DNA of 64,000 nucleotides. It comes from Robiginitomaculum sp. GTDB lineage: Bacteria; Pseudomonadota; Alphaproteobacteria; Caulobacterales; Maricaulaceae. A model generated the notes under the pieces. It was not told where the DNA came from and made no database searches. It was given only the letters and a program-made list of their open reading frames with translations. A program made the translations under genes and the position numbers. Of the stretch, positions 17,579 through 27,485 are shown one piece after another. The stretch lies in NCBI GenBank assembly GCA_021776615.1, contig JAJFFO010000020.1, positions 96,850 to 160,849 on the forward strand, given 5' to 3'. How positions within the stretch are numbered: position 1 is the first letter of the stretch; the number at the start of each line of letters is the position of its first letter.

Positions 17579-19645
17579 ATGAAACCTAACTATTTTTGGC
17601 GGGCAGTGCTCAATTGGTCACGCTCGAGGACCATATTTGAGCGTATTTTGGCCGTAAATTTTGCTATTATTGCGCTAATGTTAAGCTTGGGAGCAGCGAC
17701 GCTGTTTCAGCTCAACCACGCCATCGTAATCGGCCAAAAAATTGAACAACACCCTATGACGGTTAGTAATGCGGTGTTGAAAATTGAAAGCCAGTTCACC
17801 CAGCTATATAGTTTGCTCGACATTGCAACCGATGCACGCTCCGAGAAGGCGATTGCACAGTATAATCGTCAGTTGACGGTGCTTGATCCAAGCATAATGG
17901 GAGAGATTGCGCTTATTAAGACGCTTTATCTCGGTAGCCCAAAAGTGCCTGAAGGTCTTGAAAGCCGGTATCAGGACTGGAAAGAAAAAAGCAGCGATAT
18001 CTTCAAATCTATTGCCGCACACCAATCGAATGAGACGATCACCCTGCATATGAGAAGCAGTTCTTTCTCCAAAGGTTTAATTACCGCACATTTGGTGGAA
18101 ATCAACGATTTTGCCCAAAATATGGCCGGATTATTGATCGCGGATATGAAGCTCGAGCGGCGGGATGCCATTCTTAGCATTACCCTTTGTATTTCGACGG
18201 CAACACTGCTGGCGCTGCTGTTATCGGTGCTGGTTGGTAAGGCTATTGCCAACCCAATCCGCGCTTTGCAACGCGTTATCAGTGAATTGGCAAATGGTAA
18301 TTTTGACGTTGCTCTGCCTGATATTTCGTCACGTCGCTTTGAAGCCGGTGCGATTGCCCAGGCAGCCGCAGCATTTAAAGCTGACGCTTTGGAAAAAATG
18401 CGATTGATGGAACAGGCGGAGAGTGCGCGCGTTAAGGCGGAACATGCCAATCAGGCGAAATCGCGGTTTTTGGCGATGATGAGCCATGAGTTGCGCACGC
18501 CAATGAACGCCATTTTGGGTTCCGCTCAGGTGTTGGATGCCATGGCCCTTGATAGTGAAGTCCGAGAGCATGTTGAGACTCTTACTTCAGGCGGTGAAAC
18601 CCTTACGGCGATTCTCAATGATGTATTGGATTTATCAAAAATTGAAGCAGGCAAGCTGACGGTTTCTACTGTTGATTTTGACTTTAAGAGCTTGTTGCAA
18701 CAGACCCAAGCTTTGTGGGCTTCACGAGCCGAGGACAAGGCGCTGGATCTGAATTTTCATATTGAAGATGATTTGCCGCAGTGGATACGGAGTGACGAAA
18801 CGCGGCTGCGTCAGATTCTTTTCAATCTATTGTCTAACGCCATTAAATTTACCAGTTCGGGCAGCGTGGATGTTGATGTGCGCAGCATTGCTGGTGATGG
18901 CGCATTGGCCAGTTTTGAAATTGCTGTGCGTGACACAGGCATTGGCATTGACGCTGAGAAATTGCGCTATTTGTTCAACCCATTTGAGCAGGCTGATGGA
19001 TCAATTACCCGCCGGTTTGGCGGCACCGGCCTCGGCTTGGCGATTTCAAAGGAATTGGCCGGTCTTTTAGGCGGCACGCTGGATGTGGTCTCCTATAAAG
19101 GAACGGGTTCTACTTTTACCCTTCGGTTTGACGCCGGCATTGCCAATGCGCCGAAAGTGCGCCAAGCAGCCAAAATTACCGATGAAATTGCTGATCGCAG
19201 CTTAGCCATATTGGTCGCCGAAGATAATGGTCTGAATTTTAAAGTGTTGAGCGCGTTATTGAAGGTTTTTCCCTACGAATTGGTGCATGCAAAAGACGGT
19301 GCGATTGCGCTTTCCATGCTCGAGAAGCGTCATTTTGATGTGGTGCTCATGGATATCCAAATGCCGGTTCTTGATGGGGTTTCTGCAACGAAGCGACTGC
19401 GCGCTACGCCTGGTCCGAACCAGTTGGTGCCAGTCATCGCCATGACGGCCAACGCCATGAGTGGTGATCGTGAAAGCTATCTTGCCGCGGGGATGACGGA
19501 TTATGTTGCCAAGCCCATTGACGCGCGGCGGCTCTATACCGCCATTGCGCGCGCGGGCATTCAAGATAAAGCGGCGATTAGCGAAATGCTTTCCGGCACT
19601 GAAGCCGATGCTAAGGGTGAAGCAGAACAGACCGCTTGCGCTTAG
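17579..19645 (+). CDS. Hybrid sensor histidine kinase with receiver domain
   Basis: 688 aa. Two membrane segments (about residues 22-44 and 196-222) flank a periplasmic helical sensor; HAMP about 222-275; HisKA with H303 in AMMSHELRTPMNAIL; ATPase domain with NLLSNAIKFT, DTGIGID and GTGLGLAIS; receiver domain about 540-660 with acidic residues in LVAEDN, phospho-acceptor D592 in LMDIQMP, Thr in IAMTANAM and Lys in YVAKPI. It resembles ArcB/BarA-style kinases but has no Hpt domain, so a separate phosphotransfer protein is needed. It ends 4 bases into the convergent gltX. Start chosen from the promoter position. Confidence 0.9.
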   Translation: MKPNYFWRAVLNWSRSRTIFERILAVNFAIIALMLSLGAATLFQLNHAIVIGQKIEQHPMTVSNAVLKIESQFTQLYSLLDIATDARSEKAIAQYNRQLTVLDPSIMGEIALIKTLYLGSPKVPEGLESRYQDWKEKSSDIFKSIAAHQSNETITLHMRSSSFSKGLITAHLVEINDFAQNMAGLLIADMKLERRDAILSITLCISTATLLALLLSVLVGKAIANPIRALQRVISELANGNFDVALPDISSRRFEAGAIAQAAAAFKADALEKMRLMEQAESARVKAEHANQAKSRFLAMMSHELRTPMNAILGSAQVLDAMALDSEVREHVETLTSGGETLTAILNDVLDLSKIEAGKLTVSTVDFDFKSLLQQTQALWASRAEDKALDLNFHIEDDLPQWIRSDETRLRQILFNLLSNAIKFTSSGSVDVDVRSIAGDGALASFEIAVRDTGIGIDAEKLRYLFNPFEQADGSITRRFGGTGLGLAISKELAGLLGGTLDVVSYKGTGSTFTLRFDAGIANAPKVRQAAKITDEIADRSLAILVAEDNGLNFKVLSALLKVFPYELVHAKDGAIALSMLEKRHFDVVLMDIQMPVLDGVSATKRLRATPGPNQLVPVIAMTANAMSGDRESYLAAGMTDYVAKPIDARRLYTAIARAGIQDKAAISEMLSGTEADAKGEAEQTACA

Positions 19646-20979
19646 GCACCAAGCCGGGTTTTGGCAATTTCATGGCCTATCAATGCCAGTAATGCCCCCA
19701 TATCAGGGCCATGTTTTTCACCGGTCAGGGCCAGGCGTAGCGGCAAAAACAGACTGCGGCCTTTACGGCCGGTTTTTTCTTTTAAAATTGCGGTCCATTC
19801 CTGCCAACTTTGCGGGCCTAATGGCCCGGCCGGCAGAAGGCTTGCTGCTTGCGCAATATAGGCTTCATCTTCGCCATCAATGACGGGATTAATTGAGCCC
19901 GCCACAATGTTATGCCAATGGACAGTGTCGCGCAGGGTTTCAATATTGCCACGAACGGCGTCCCAAAGTTTTTCACCGCCGCTAATGCCCATTGCGTCCA
20001 GACGCGATGAAATATCGGCATAGGGCGTTTCGTGCAACAGCTTTGCGTTGAGGGTTTTAAGCTCGGCCGGGTCAAACCGTGCCGGCGCCCGCCCAATTTT
20101 TGAAAATGAGAACTCTTCCGCCAATTGCGCCAAATCATGACGCGGCTCCACCGGGTCGGAGGTGCCGATTTTGGCCAATAGAGAAAGAATGGCTTCTGCT
20201 TCCACACCTTCATCATCGCGCAGGCCCGCGATCGACAGCGTGCCGAGCCGCTTTGATAATTTGCTTCCATCGGCGCCGACTAATAATGGGTGGTGCCCCA
20301 TAGCCGGGGCATCTGCACCAATAGCTTGGAAAATTTCAATTTGCGCGGCGGAATTGGTCACATGATCTTCGCCGCGAATAATGTGGGTAATGGCAAAATC
20401 TATATCATCAACAACGCTAGGCAGGGTGTAGAGATAACTGCCGTCGCCGCGAATGAGAATGGGGTCGGATAGCGAGGCGGTGTCAATGCTTTGCTTGCCG
20501 CGTATGTCATCTTCCCATTCAACATTGCCACCAGAGAGTTTGAAGCGCCAATGGGCCTGCCGACCTTCGCTTTCCAGCTTGGCCCGCTCCGCATCGCTCA
20601 GGCTTAATGCCGCACGGTTATATACCGGCGGCTTATTCTGACTACGCTGGATTTTGCGTTGGCGATCTAATTCATCAGCGGTTTCATAACAGGCATAAAG
20701 CAATCCACGAGCTTTTAGGTCTTCGGCGACCGCATTGTACCGATCAAAACGATCAGACTGCTTGGCGGTTTCGTCATGGGTGAGGCCGAGCCATGCCATG
20801 TCGTCAAATATACCCTGCTCGAAAGCTTTGGTTGAGCGCTCTAAATCAGTGTCATCGATACGCAGCATGAATTTGCCACTTTGACTGCGGGCAAAGAGCC
20901 AGTTTATCAATGCCGGGCGGATATTGCCCACGTGCAATTGCCCGGTTGGGCTAGGCGCAAAACGGACCTTAACGGTCAT
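19642..20979 (-). CDS. gltX: Glutamyl-tRNA synthetase
   Basis: 445 aa class I aminoacyl-tRNA synthetase. The HIGH-type signature is in FAPSPTGQLHVGN (residues 6-18) and the KMSKS-type loop is KLSKRLG (near residue 250). RIDDTDLERS and IIRGEDHV are typical of the GlxRS fold; a C-terminal anticodon-binding helical domain follows. It charges tRNA-Glu, and in organisms without GlnRS also tRNA-Gln. At about 445 residues it is a GltX of the shorter kind; alphaproteobacteria often carry two copies and this may be one of them. AAGGAG lies eight bases before the ATG at 20979. Cytoplasmic. Confidence 0.94.
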   Translation of the reverse strand: MTVKVRFAPSPTGQLHVGNIRPALINWLFARSQSGKFMLRIDDTDLERSTKAFEQGIFDDMAWLGLTHDETAKQSDRFDRYNAVAEDLKARGLLYACYETADELDRQRKIQRSQNKPPVYNRAALSLSDAERAKLESEGRQAHWRFKLSGGNVEWEDDIRGKQSIDTASLSDPILIRGDGSYLYTLPSVVDDIDFAITHIIRGEDHVTNSAAQIEIFQAIGADAPAMGHHPLLVGADGSKLSKRLGTLSIAGLRDDEGVEAEAILSLLAKIGTSDPVEPRHDLAQLAEEFSFSKIGRAPARFDPAELKTLNAKLLHETPYADISSRLDAMGISGGEKLWDAVRGNIETLRDTVHWHNIVAGSINPVIDGEDEAYIAQAASLLPAGPLGPQSWQEWTAILKEKTGRKGRSLFLPLRLALTGEKHGPDMGALLALIGHEIAKTRLGA

Positions 20980-21142
20980 GCTCAAAACTCCTTGTGATCA
21001 GCCGCGCCTTGTGCGCTGCACATCTGCCTTCGTCAAGTTCAGGGCTGGAAAATGCTTGCCCGGAAACGCATTGACGCTTGACTTTGGCAGGTTACACTCG
21101 CTTCAAATTCAAAGCCTTTTGGTGTAATTTGGGGAGAAAATC

Positions 21143-23002
21143 ATGAAAAAACTTTTGTTAGGGGCGTCGGCATTCGCATTGCTTTCGGCCTGTTCTGGCG
21201 AAATGCCCAGTGGCAACTCGAAAGTTGCGCAAAACCAAGGCCCGGCTCAGGACGCTAATCAAGTCAGTTCACCGGCCACGATTAAGGATGCACAGGCGTT
21301 TGTAGAAATGGCCGAAGCCGATTTCAAAGAAATGGGCGAATATGCCAGCCATGTGTTTTGGGTGCAGGCAAACTTCATAACGCACGACACCAATTGGCTG
21401 GCGGCGAGGGTTGGCGCAGAAACTACTCAAATGGGCGTTGAATACGCCAATGGTACCAAGCGGTTTAAAGATTTGCCGCTTAGCGGCGATTTGGCCCGTA
21501 AAATGAAAATGATTGCCCAAGGGCTAACGCTGCCCGCACCATCCAAAGACGGCGCGGCGGTAGAGCTTGCGAATATCACTACAGATTTGGAAAGCATGTA
21601 TTCCTCAGGCACGATAAACCTTGATGATGAAAAGGTGGCGTTGGACGAGCTGGAAGTGCTGATGGGTACGCAACGCAATCCGCAACATCTCAAAGAAATG
21701 TGGGAAAAATGGCGTGAAGTATCCCCGCCAATGCGCGATAAATATGCCCGCATGGTCGAGATTGCCAACGAAGGCGCGCGCGAGCTTGGGTTTAAAGATG
21801 TGGGCGAGTTATGGCTGTCGGGCTATGATATGCCAGCGGCAGACATGGCCGCAGAGGTTGATCGTCTTTGGGGACAGGTTGAGCCGCTTTATGACCAATT
21901 ACACTGCTATACGCGGGCCAAATTAAACGCCCAATATGGCGATGAGGTTCAACCCGATTCCAGTGGCATACGCGCCGATATGTTAGGCAATATGTGGGCG
22001 CAGACCTGGGGCAATATGTACGAGTTCGTAAAGCCCGAAGGTGCCAGTATTGATTATGACCTAACCGAGCTTTTGAAAGAAGCCGAATATACGCCGGAAA
22101 AAATGGTGAAAATAGGTGAAGCGTTTTACACCTCTCTGGGGCTGGCCCCGCTGCCCGACACTTTCTGGGACCGCTCATTAATTTCTAAGCCGCGCGACCG
22201 CACCGTAGTTTGTCATGCCTCGGCGTGGGATATTGATTCTGCGGATGATATTCGTATCAAAATGTGCACTAAGGTGAATGCAGAAGATTTCAATACCGTG
22301 CACCATGAGCTTGGCCATAATTACTATCAACGAGCCTATAAGGATTTGTCGCCAATCTATCAAAGTGGCGCCCATGACGGTTTTCATGAGGCCATTGGTG
22401 ATTTTATGGCCCTGTCGATTACGCCCGATTATCTGGTGCAAATCGGCCTGCTGGAAGAAAGCCAAATCCCGGATGCGTCCAAGGATATTGGCCTGTTGAT
22501 GGAACGGGCATTGGACAAAGTGGCTTTCTTGCCATTTGGTTTGCTGATGGACAAATGGCGCTGGAAAGTATTCTCCGGCGAGGTAACTCCCGAAAATTAC
22601 AACCAAGCTTGGTGGGAACTACGTAAGCAGTATCAAGGTGTTGTGCCGCCGGGAGATCGCCCCGCTGATGCATTTGATCCGGGTGCGAAGTATCACATCC
22701 CCGGCAACACCCCGTATCTACGTTATTTTCTGTCCTACATTTTACAATTCCAATTCCAAAAAGCGGCGTGTGCGCAAGCCGGTTGGACCGGGCCCCTGCA
22801 CCGGTGTTCAGTTTATGGCAATGAGGAAATTGGCAAGCGTTTCAATGCGATGATGGAAATGGGTCAGTCCAAACCATGGCCGGAGGCGTTGGAAGCATTT
22901 ACCGGAACCCGGCAAATGGATGGATCTGCCATTGTCGAATATTTCGCACCATTGATGGAATATTTGCGCGAAGAAAATAAAGACCGCACTTGCGGCTGGT
23001 AA
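21143..23002 (+). CDS. M2-family metallopeptidase (ACE-like dipeptidyl carboxypeptidase), lipoprotein
   Basis: 619 aa. The N-terminus is a lipoprotein signal with lipobox LLSAC (Cys about residue 17), followed by a Gln/Asn/Ser linker. The zinc motif is H388-ELGH (HHELGHNYYQ) and the third ligand Glu is in GFHEAIGDFM about 24 residues on, as in angiotensin-converting enzymes. Length fits bacterial M2 enzymes. It should release dipeptides from peptide C-termini at the outer or inner membrane surface in the periplasm. Ribosome site GGGGAG precedes the ATG. A clear terminator follows the gene. With pepN downstream it suggests peptide scavenging. Confidence 0.93.
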   Translation: MKKLLLGASAFALLSACSGEMPSGNSKVAQNQGPAQDANQVSSPATIKDAQAFVEMAEADFKEMGEYASHVFWVQANFITHDTNWLAARVGAETTQMGVEYANGTKRFKDLPLSGDLARKMKMIAQGLTLPAPSKDGAAVELANITTDLESMYSSGTINLDDEKVALDELEVLMGTQRNPQHLKEMWEKWREVSPPMRDKYARMVEIANEGARELGFKDVGELWLSGYDMPAADMAAEVDRLWGQVEPLYDQLHCYTRAKLNAQYGDEVQPDSSGIRADMLGNMWAQTWGNMYEFVKPEGASIDYDLTELLKEAEYTPEKMVKIGEAFYTSLGLAPLPDTFWDRSLISKPRDRTVVCHASAWDIDSADDIRIKMCTKVNAEDFNTVHHELGHNYYQRAYKDLSPIYQSGAHDGFHEAIGDFMALSITPDYLVQIGLLEESQIPDASKDIGLLMERALDKVAFLPFGLLMDKWRWKVFSGEVTPENYNQAWWELRKQYQGVVPPGDRPADAFDPGAKYHIPGNTPYLRYFLSYILQFQFQKAACAQAGWTGPLHRCSVYGNEEIGKRFNAMMEMGQSKPWPEALEAFTGTRQMDGSAIVEYFAPLMEYLREENKDRTCGW

Positions 23003-23027
23003 TCAGCGCGTTTTTGCGACGGATAAG

Positions 23028-23054
23028 CGGCGGCCCTCGGGTCGCCGTTTTCTT
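23028..23054 (+). terminator. Rho-independent terminator after the M2 peptidase gene
   Basis: An 8-bp GC-rich stem (23028-23035 with 23040-23047, one G-U pair) closes a CTCG loop and is followed by TTTTCTT. It separates the M2 peptidase from pepN. Confidence 0.85.
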
Positions 23055-23149
23055 ATGTTTATCACCTGACAGGATGACGCGCCGTGTCTCGCCCCTTACA
23101 TAGAGGCAAGACGTTTACCTCAGACAATAGCGTGGAAAGCAAAGCCCTT

Positions 23150-25795
23150 ATGCGTACTGATACTCCTCAACCAATTAAGCTCGCCAATTATGCCCCTTAT
23201 CCGTTCACGATTGAGACGGTCGATCTGAACTTTATTCTCGATCCAGAAGCGACCTTGGTGCGCTCAACTTTGAAAGTGCGCCGGTCTGATGCCGGGTCTG
23301 ATGCTAGCAATGCGCCTTTGGTGCTTCATGGCGAAAATATTGAACTTGTTGGGTTGAAGCTTGATGGCGCGGTATTGGGTGAAGAGTCCTATGTGCTGGA
23401 TGAAGGGTTTTTACGCGTATCAGGCCTGCCAACGGCCTTTATATTGGAAATTGAAACACGCTTTTCGCCAAAGAAAAACCTGGCGTTAAGCGGGCTGTAT
23501 ATGTCTGCGGGGCGCTATACTACCCAATGTGAGGCGGAGGGGTTTCGCCGCATTACTTTCTACCCGGACCGACCGGATGTGATGAGCCGCTTTACTACCC
23601 GTATTGAAGCGCCGATTGCCGGTTTTCCAACGCTGTTATCAAACGGCAATCTTATTGAGTCTGGCGCCCTTGATGGCGAACGGCATTTTGCGTGCTGGGA
23701 GGACCCATTTCCAAAACCGGCTTATCTCTTTGCGCTTGTTGCTGGTGGTTTCGATATGCTGGAGGATAGCTTTACCACCATGTCTGCGCGGGAAATTGCG
23801 CTTCGTATTTATGCGGATCCCGGTGATGCGCCGCGCGCTGTATTCGCTATGGATGCTCTGAAACGGGCGATGAAATGGGATGAGGAGGTTTTTGGCCGCG
23901 AGTATGATCTGGATTTGTTTATGATCGTTGCGGTTCGCGATTTTAACTTCGGAGCGATGGAGAATAAGGGGCTGAATATATTCAACTCATCGGCGCTGCT
24001 GGCCGATGCGCAAACCGCTACGGATACAAATTTTGAACGTATTGAATCGATTGTTGCTCACGAATATTTTCATAATTGGACCGGCAATCGCATCACCTGT
24101 CGCGACTGGTTTCAGCTGTGCCTTAAAGAGGGCCTAACCGTATATCGCGATCAAGAGTTCTCGGCGGATATGCGCGGCGCGGCCATTGCGCGCATTAAAG
24201 ACGTTATTAGTTTGCGTGCTCGCCAGTTTCCTGAGGATGCGGGGCCGTTGGCGCATCCGGTGCGGCCAGAGGAATACGTAAAAATCGACAATTTCTATAC
24301 CGCCACCATTTATGAAAAAGGTGCAGAGCTTATCCGTATGCTTAAAGTGCTTATTGGCGAAGACGGTTTTGCCAAAGGCATGGATCGGTATTTCGAGACC
24401 CTAGATGGCACCGCCGCGACCATGGAGCAATTTCTGCTTACTTTTGAAGCGGCTGCGGGCGTCGATCTTAGCGAGTTTCAACACTGGTATGCCCAAGCGG
24501 GAACGCCGTGTTTAAGTGCCAGTGAGGATTGGGATCCGACCACGGGCACGTTGACGCTGACATTGCGCCAGCAGACGGCACCAACGCCGGGGCAGGCCGA
24601 TAAGCAAGCTTTGCCCATTCCGGTACGCATGGGCTTGTTGGGGAAAGATGGTCCGGTGCCGATCACCATGTTGGGTGAGGGCGTGAGGGGGCCATTGGAG
24701 CGGGTGATCATCCTCAACGATGCCCAACAAAGCTGGTTCCTTACCGGCTTGAAAGAACGGCCGCTGGTTTCCTTGCTGCGTGGGTTCTCTGCGCCGGTGA
24801 ATCTGAAACAATCCCGAAAGCCGGAGGAACGCGCACGGCTAATGACCGCAGATCCCGACCTTTTTAGTCGCTGGGAAGAGGCGCAGGCTTACGGCCTCGA
24901 AAATATTATAGATTTAACCAAAAAATTGATCGCTAATGAAGATGCCCATGTGGAACCCGCTTATTTGGACGCGCTGGGGGCCATGGTCGAAAACCCGGAT
25001 ATTGACCCGGCCTTTGCCGCCCTTGGCATTATGCCGCCATCCGAGCACGATATTTTCCAACATATGAAGCCAGCAGACCCCGGCCATATTCGCAAAGCGC
25101 GCGAATTGGTATTGTCGACATTCGCAGCTCGGCACAGACACACTCTTTTAGAGGCGCTGGCGCGTACCCATTCCGATGCGCCGTTTAGCCCCGACGCGGC
25201 CGATGCTGGCCGACGCGCCTTGCACGGTGCGGTATTAGGCGTGCTGGCGCGCCTGGATGCTGAAGAGGGCGGTGCGCTGGCCGCCAAGGCTTTTGCCAAA
25301 GCCGATAATATGACCGATAGCCTCGCCGCCTTGATTGCCCTGGACCGATCCGGGTCAACAGAGTTTGAAACGGCGTTGGAGGTATTTTTTGAGCGGTGGG
25401 AAGACAATCCGATGGTGCTGGACAAATGGTTTGCCGTGCAAGCGGGTTCGGTGCGCGATGACGCCATAGCGCGTACGCAAAAACTGCTGTCCCACCCTTT
25501 ATACACCCACGATAATCCGAACCGGGTGCGCAGCGTCATTGGTGTGTTCAGCCAAGGCAATCAAGCGGCATTTCATGCGCTGAGCGGGCAGGGCTACGCG
25601 CTGTTGGCCGAAGAAATCGCTAGGATTGACCCGGTGAACCCGGCCCTTGCGGCACGTTTATTGGGCGCGTTTGAGGCGTGGCGGCAATTGGAGCCGCAAA
25701 GGGGCGCCTTGGCCAAAGCCGCAGTTTCAGGCATTTTGCAACGACCCGGCCTTTCCGCCAATTCATATGAAATCGCCAGCCGCCAACTTGGCTGA
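23150..25795 (+). CDS. pepN: Aminopeptidase N (M1 family)
   Basis: 881 aa zinc aminopeptidase of the bacterial PepN type. It has the exopeptidase motif GAMEN at residues 268-272, the zinc motif H304-EYFH with the downstream Glu in LKEGLTVYRDQEF, the Ig-like and long helical C-terminal domains. No signal peptide, so cytoplasmic, where it trims N-terminal residues from peptides. The open frame begins with a GTG at 23084, but homologues usually begin MRTDTPQPI, which is the ATG at 23150 with GGAAAG upstream; I use that. The OsmC gene follows after 13 bases. Confidence 0.92.
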   Translation: MRTDTPQPIKLANYAPYPFTIETVDLNFILDPEATLVRSTLKVRRSDAGSDASNAPLVLHGENIELVGLKLDGAVLGEESYVLDEGFLRVSGLPTAFILEIETRFSPKKNLALSGLYMSAGRYTTQCEAEGFRRITFYPDRPDVMSRFTTRIEAPIAGFPTLLSNGNLIESGALDGERHFACWEDPFPKPAYLFALVAGGFDMLEDSFTTMSAREIALRIYADPGDAPRAVFAMDALKRAMKWDEEVFGREYDLDLFMIVAVRDFNFGAMENKGLNIFNSSALLADAQTATDTNFERIESIVAHEYFHNWTGNRITCRDWFQLCLKEGLTVYRDQEFSADMRGAAIARIKDVISLRARQFPEDAGPLAHPVRPEEYVKIDNFYTATIYEKGAELIRMLKVLIGEDGFAKGMDRYFETLDGTAATMEQFLLTFEAAAGVDLSEFQHWYAQAGTPCLSASEDWDPTTGTLTLTLRQQTAPTPGQADKQALPIPVRMGLLGKDGPVPITMLGEGVRGPLERVIILNDAQQSWFLTGLKERPLVSLLRGFSAPVNLKQSRKPEERARLMTADPDLFSRWEEAQAYGLENIIDLTKKLIANEDAHVEPAYLDALGAMVENPDIDPAFAALGIMPPSEHDIFQHMKPADPGHIRKARELVLSTFAARHRHTLLEALARTHSDAPFSPDAADAGRRALHGAVLGVLARLDAEEGGALAAKAFAKADNMTDSLAALIALDRSGSTEFETALEVFFERWEDNPMVLDKWFAVQAGSVRDDAIARTQKLLSHPLYTHDNPNRVRSVIGVFSQGNQAAFHALSGQGYALLAEEIARIDPVNPALAARLLGAFEAWRQLEPQRGALAKAAVSGILQRPGLSANSYEIASRQLG

Positions 25796-25808
25796 AAAGG
25801 GATATATC

Positions 25809-26279
25809 ATGAGCAATACCGACCATTCTGGCGTTGAAGTCAGCGAAACCGGCAATAGCCTTTATCAAAACAACATCCTTATCGGTGCGTATCAATTGTT
25901 CGCCGATGAACCGGCGAGCCTTGGTGGCGGAGACACCGGCCCGAACCCTATGGATTTGGCGTGCGCAGCCTTGGGGTCTTGCACCACCATAACTTTGCGC
26001 ATGTATGCCAATCGCAAAAAATGGCCCTTGGATCGCGTCAGCGCCACGGTGTGCCATTCCAAAGGGCCGGCAAGCGACTGTGAGCCCGGAGAAACCAAGC
26101 CCGGTGTAACCAAAAGTGGCGAAGCCAAATCCGGTATGGTGGATATCTTTACGCGTGTCGTCACTTTGCACGGCGCGTTAAGCGATGACCAACGTCAACG
26201 CTTGATGGAAATCGCGGAAAAATGCCCGGTGCATAAAGCATTGTCTGGCAGTTCTTGTGTGGTGACGAATATCGGTTAG
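25809..26279 (+). CDS. OsmC/Ohr-family peroxide-reducing protein
   Basis: 156 aa. The two redox cysteines of the OsmC family are in CAALGSCTTITLRMYA (about residue 60) and AEKCPVHKAL (about residue 141). An insertion with a repeated KPGVTKSGEAKSG pattern lies in the middle (about residues 97-110) and gives it a slightly unusual length. Members reduce organic hydroperoxides using lipoyl or thiol reductants in the cytoplasm. The open frame runs upstream into pepN, but the ATG at 25809 is the family start; it has a weak GGGAT site. It may be read through from pepN. Confidence 0.88.
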   Translation: MSNTDHSGVEVSETGNSLYQNNILIGAYQLFADEPASLGGGDTGPNPMDLACAALGSCTTITLRMYANRKKWPLDRVSATVCHSKGPASDCEPGETKPGVTKSGEAKSGMVDIFTRVVTLHGALSDDQRQRLMEIAEKCPVHKALSGSSCVVTNIG

Positions 26280-26378
26280 CCCGGTAAATTTGCCTGCAAT
26301 AAAAGATGTTTTGCATTGAACCATGCCAAATCATGGGTCACACAGGGAAAATATCGCATCTTCAAAACGGGTATCCCC

Positions 26379-27485
26379 TTGTCAACTCCGTCATCCATTG
26401 CCGCCCCAATTCTCGAGCCTATACTGGCTCGTCTCGAAAAATTGGTGGCGTGCGACACGCGCAACCCACCGCGAGCGATTGATGTTGATCACCCGTTAAT
26501 CGCGGAATTACGTGCGCAATTAGACGGGTTTTCCATTGACATAACAGACCTCGGCGATGGCTGCGTACAGATTTTGGCGGTGCGCGGCAGGCCAAAAACC
26601 TTGATCAATGTGCATATGGACACAGTTCCCCATGCGCCAGGGTGGACGCACTCTCCCTTTGAAATGCAACGCGCAGAAGATCGGGTTATCGGCCTTGGTA
26701 CGTGCGACATTAAAGGCGCAGCGGCTTGCGCTATGGAAGCGGCTTCCCGATCCAAGGCACCAGCGGCATTTTTGTTTACCACCGACGAGGAAAACGGTGC
26801 CGGCCTGTGTGTACGCAAGTTCGCTGCCAGCGATCATGGATTTGCGCGCATAATCGTGTCCGAACCGACGTGCGCTCAGGCGGTGTTCGCCCACCGGGGT
26901 ATTGCCAGTTTTGAAGCAAAATTTGCAGGCACTTCCCTGCATGGCAGCGATGCGCGTTGCATCGAGATGAGCGCTATTCAACGCGCGGCTCTATGGCTCA
27001 ATGCGGCGGCAGGGCTGGCTCGTAGCAGTGAAAGCGAGGCGGCGGCACTGCCGGGGATTCGTTTCAATGCGGGGCGTATAGAAGGCGGGATAAAACCCAA
27101 TATGTGCGCACCAAGCTGTGTGTTGCGTTTTGGAGTTCGCCCCGGTCCGCAACACGCTATTGAGGACGTTGCACAATCGCTGCGGGCTTTAGCGCCCGCT
27201 GATCATTGGGAAGGGTTTGAAACGCTCTACACCTTACCTGCTTTGTCGCCCGAAGGTGCTGCAGGGCAAGCCGCGCGTGCCTATGCAAAGGCCTTGGCTT
27301 TACCAAGTGGGGATGCGGTTGATTTTTGGACGGAAGCGGCGCTGTTTGCGGCGCAAAATTCGCCGGTCTTTGTTTTTGGCCCTGGCGATATTGCGCAGGC
27401 GCATGCGGTGGATGAGTGGGTCAGCCACGCGCAACTCCTCAAGGCTTTTACCATGTATGAAAAGGTGTTTGCCACCAATGACTGA
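26379..27485 (+). CDS. Acetylornithine/acetylcitrulline deacetylase-like peptidase (ArgE type, M20)
   Basis: About 368 aa. M20 metal motifs: INVHMDTVPH (first His and Asp), GLGTCDIKGA (bridging Asp) and FLFTTDEENGAG (catalytic Glu pair), with the C-terminal His in QAHAVDEWV. The N-terminal LEKLVACDTRNPPRA and the position directly before an argB/argA fusion and argC match the Xanthomonas gene order, in which this enzyme removes acetyl from N-acetylcitrulline. It therefore either makes ornithine or citrulline; which one depends on whether the genome has an acetylornithine carbamoyltransferase, not seen here. There is no ATG near the expected start; TTG at 26379 fits homologues, TTG at 26316 is the alternative. 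It overlaps the next gene by 8 bases. Confidence 0.82.
   Translation: MSTPSSIAAPILEPILARLEKLVACDTRNPPRAIDVDHPLIAELRAQLDGFSIDITDLGDGCVQILAVRGRPKTLINVHMDTVPHAPGWTHSPFEMQRAEDRVIGLGTCDIKGAAACAMEAASRSKAPAAFLFTTDEENGAGLCVRKFAASDHGFARIIVSEPTCAQAVFAHRGIASFEAKFAGTSLHGSDARCIEMSAIQRAALWLNAAAGLARSSESEAAALPGIRFNAGRIEGGIKPNMCAPSCVLRFGVRPGPQHAIEDVAQSLRALAPADHWEGFETLYTLPALSPEGAAGQAARAYAKALALPSGDAVDFWTEAALFAAQNSPVFVFGPGDIAQAHAVDEWVSHAQLLKAFTMYEKVFATND

Noticed and set aside
21060..21110. sigma-54-like TGGCA element between gltX and the M2 peptidase gene
   Set aside because: The TTGC half is not present at the required spacing.
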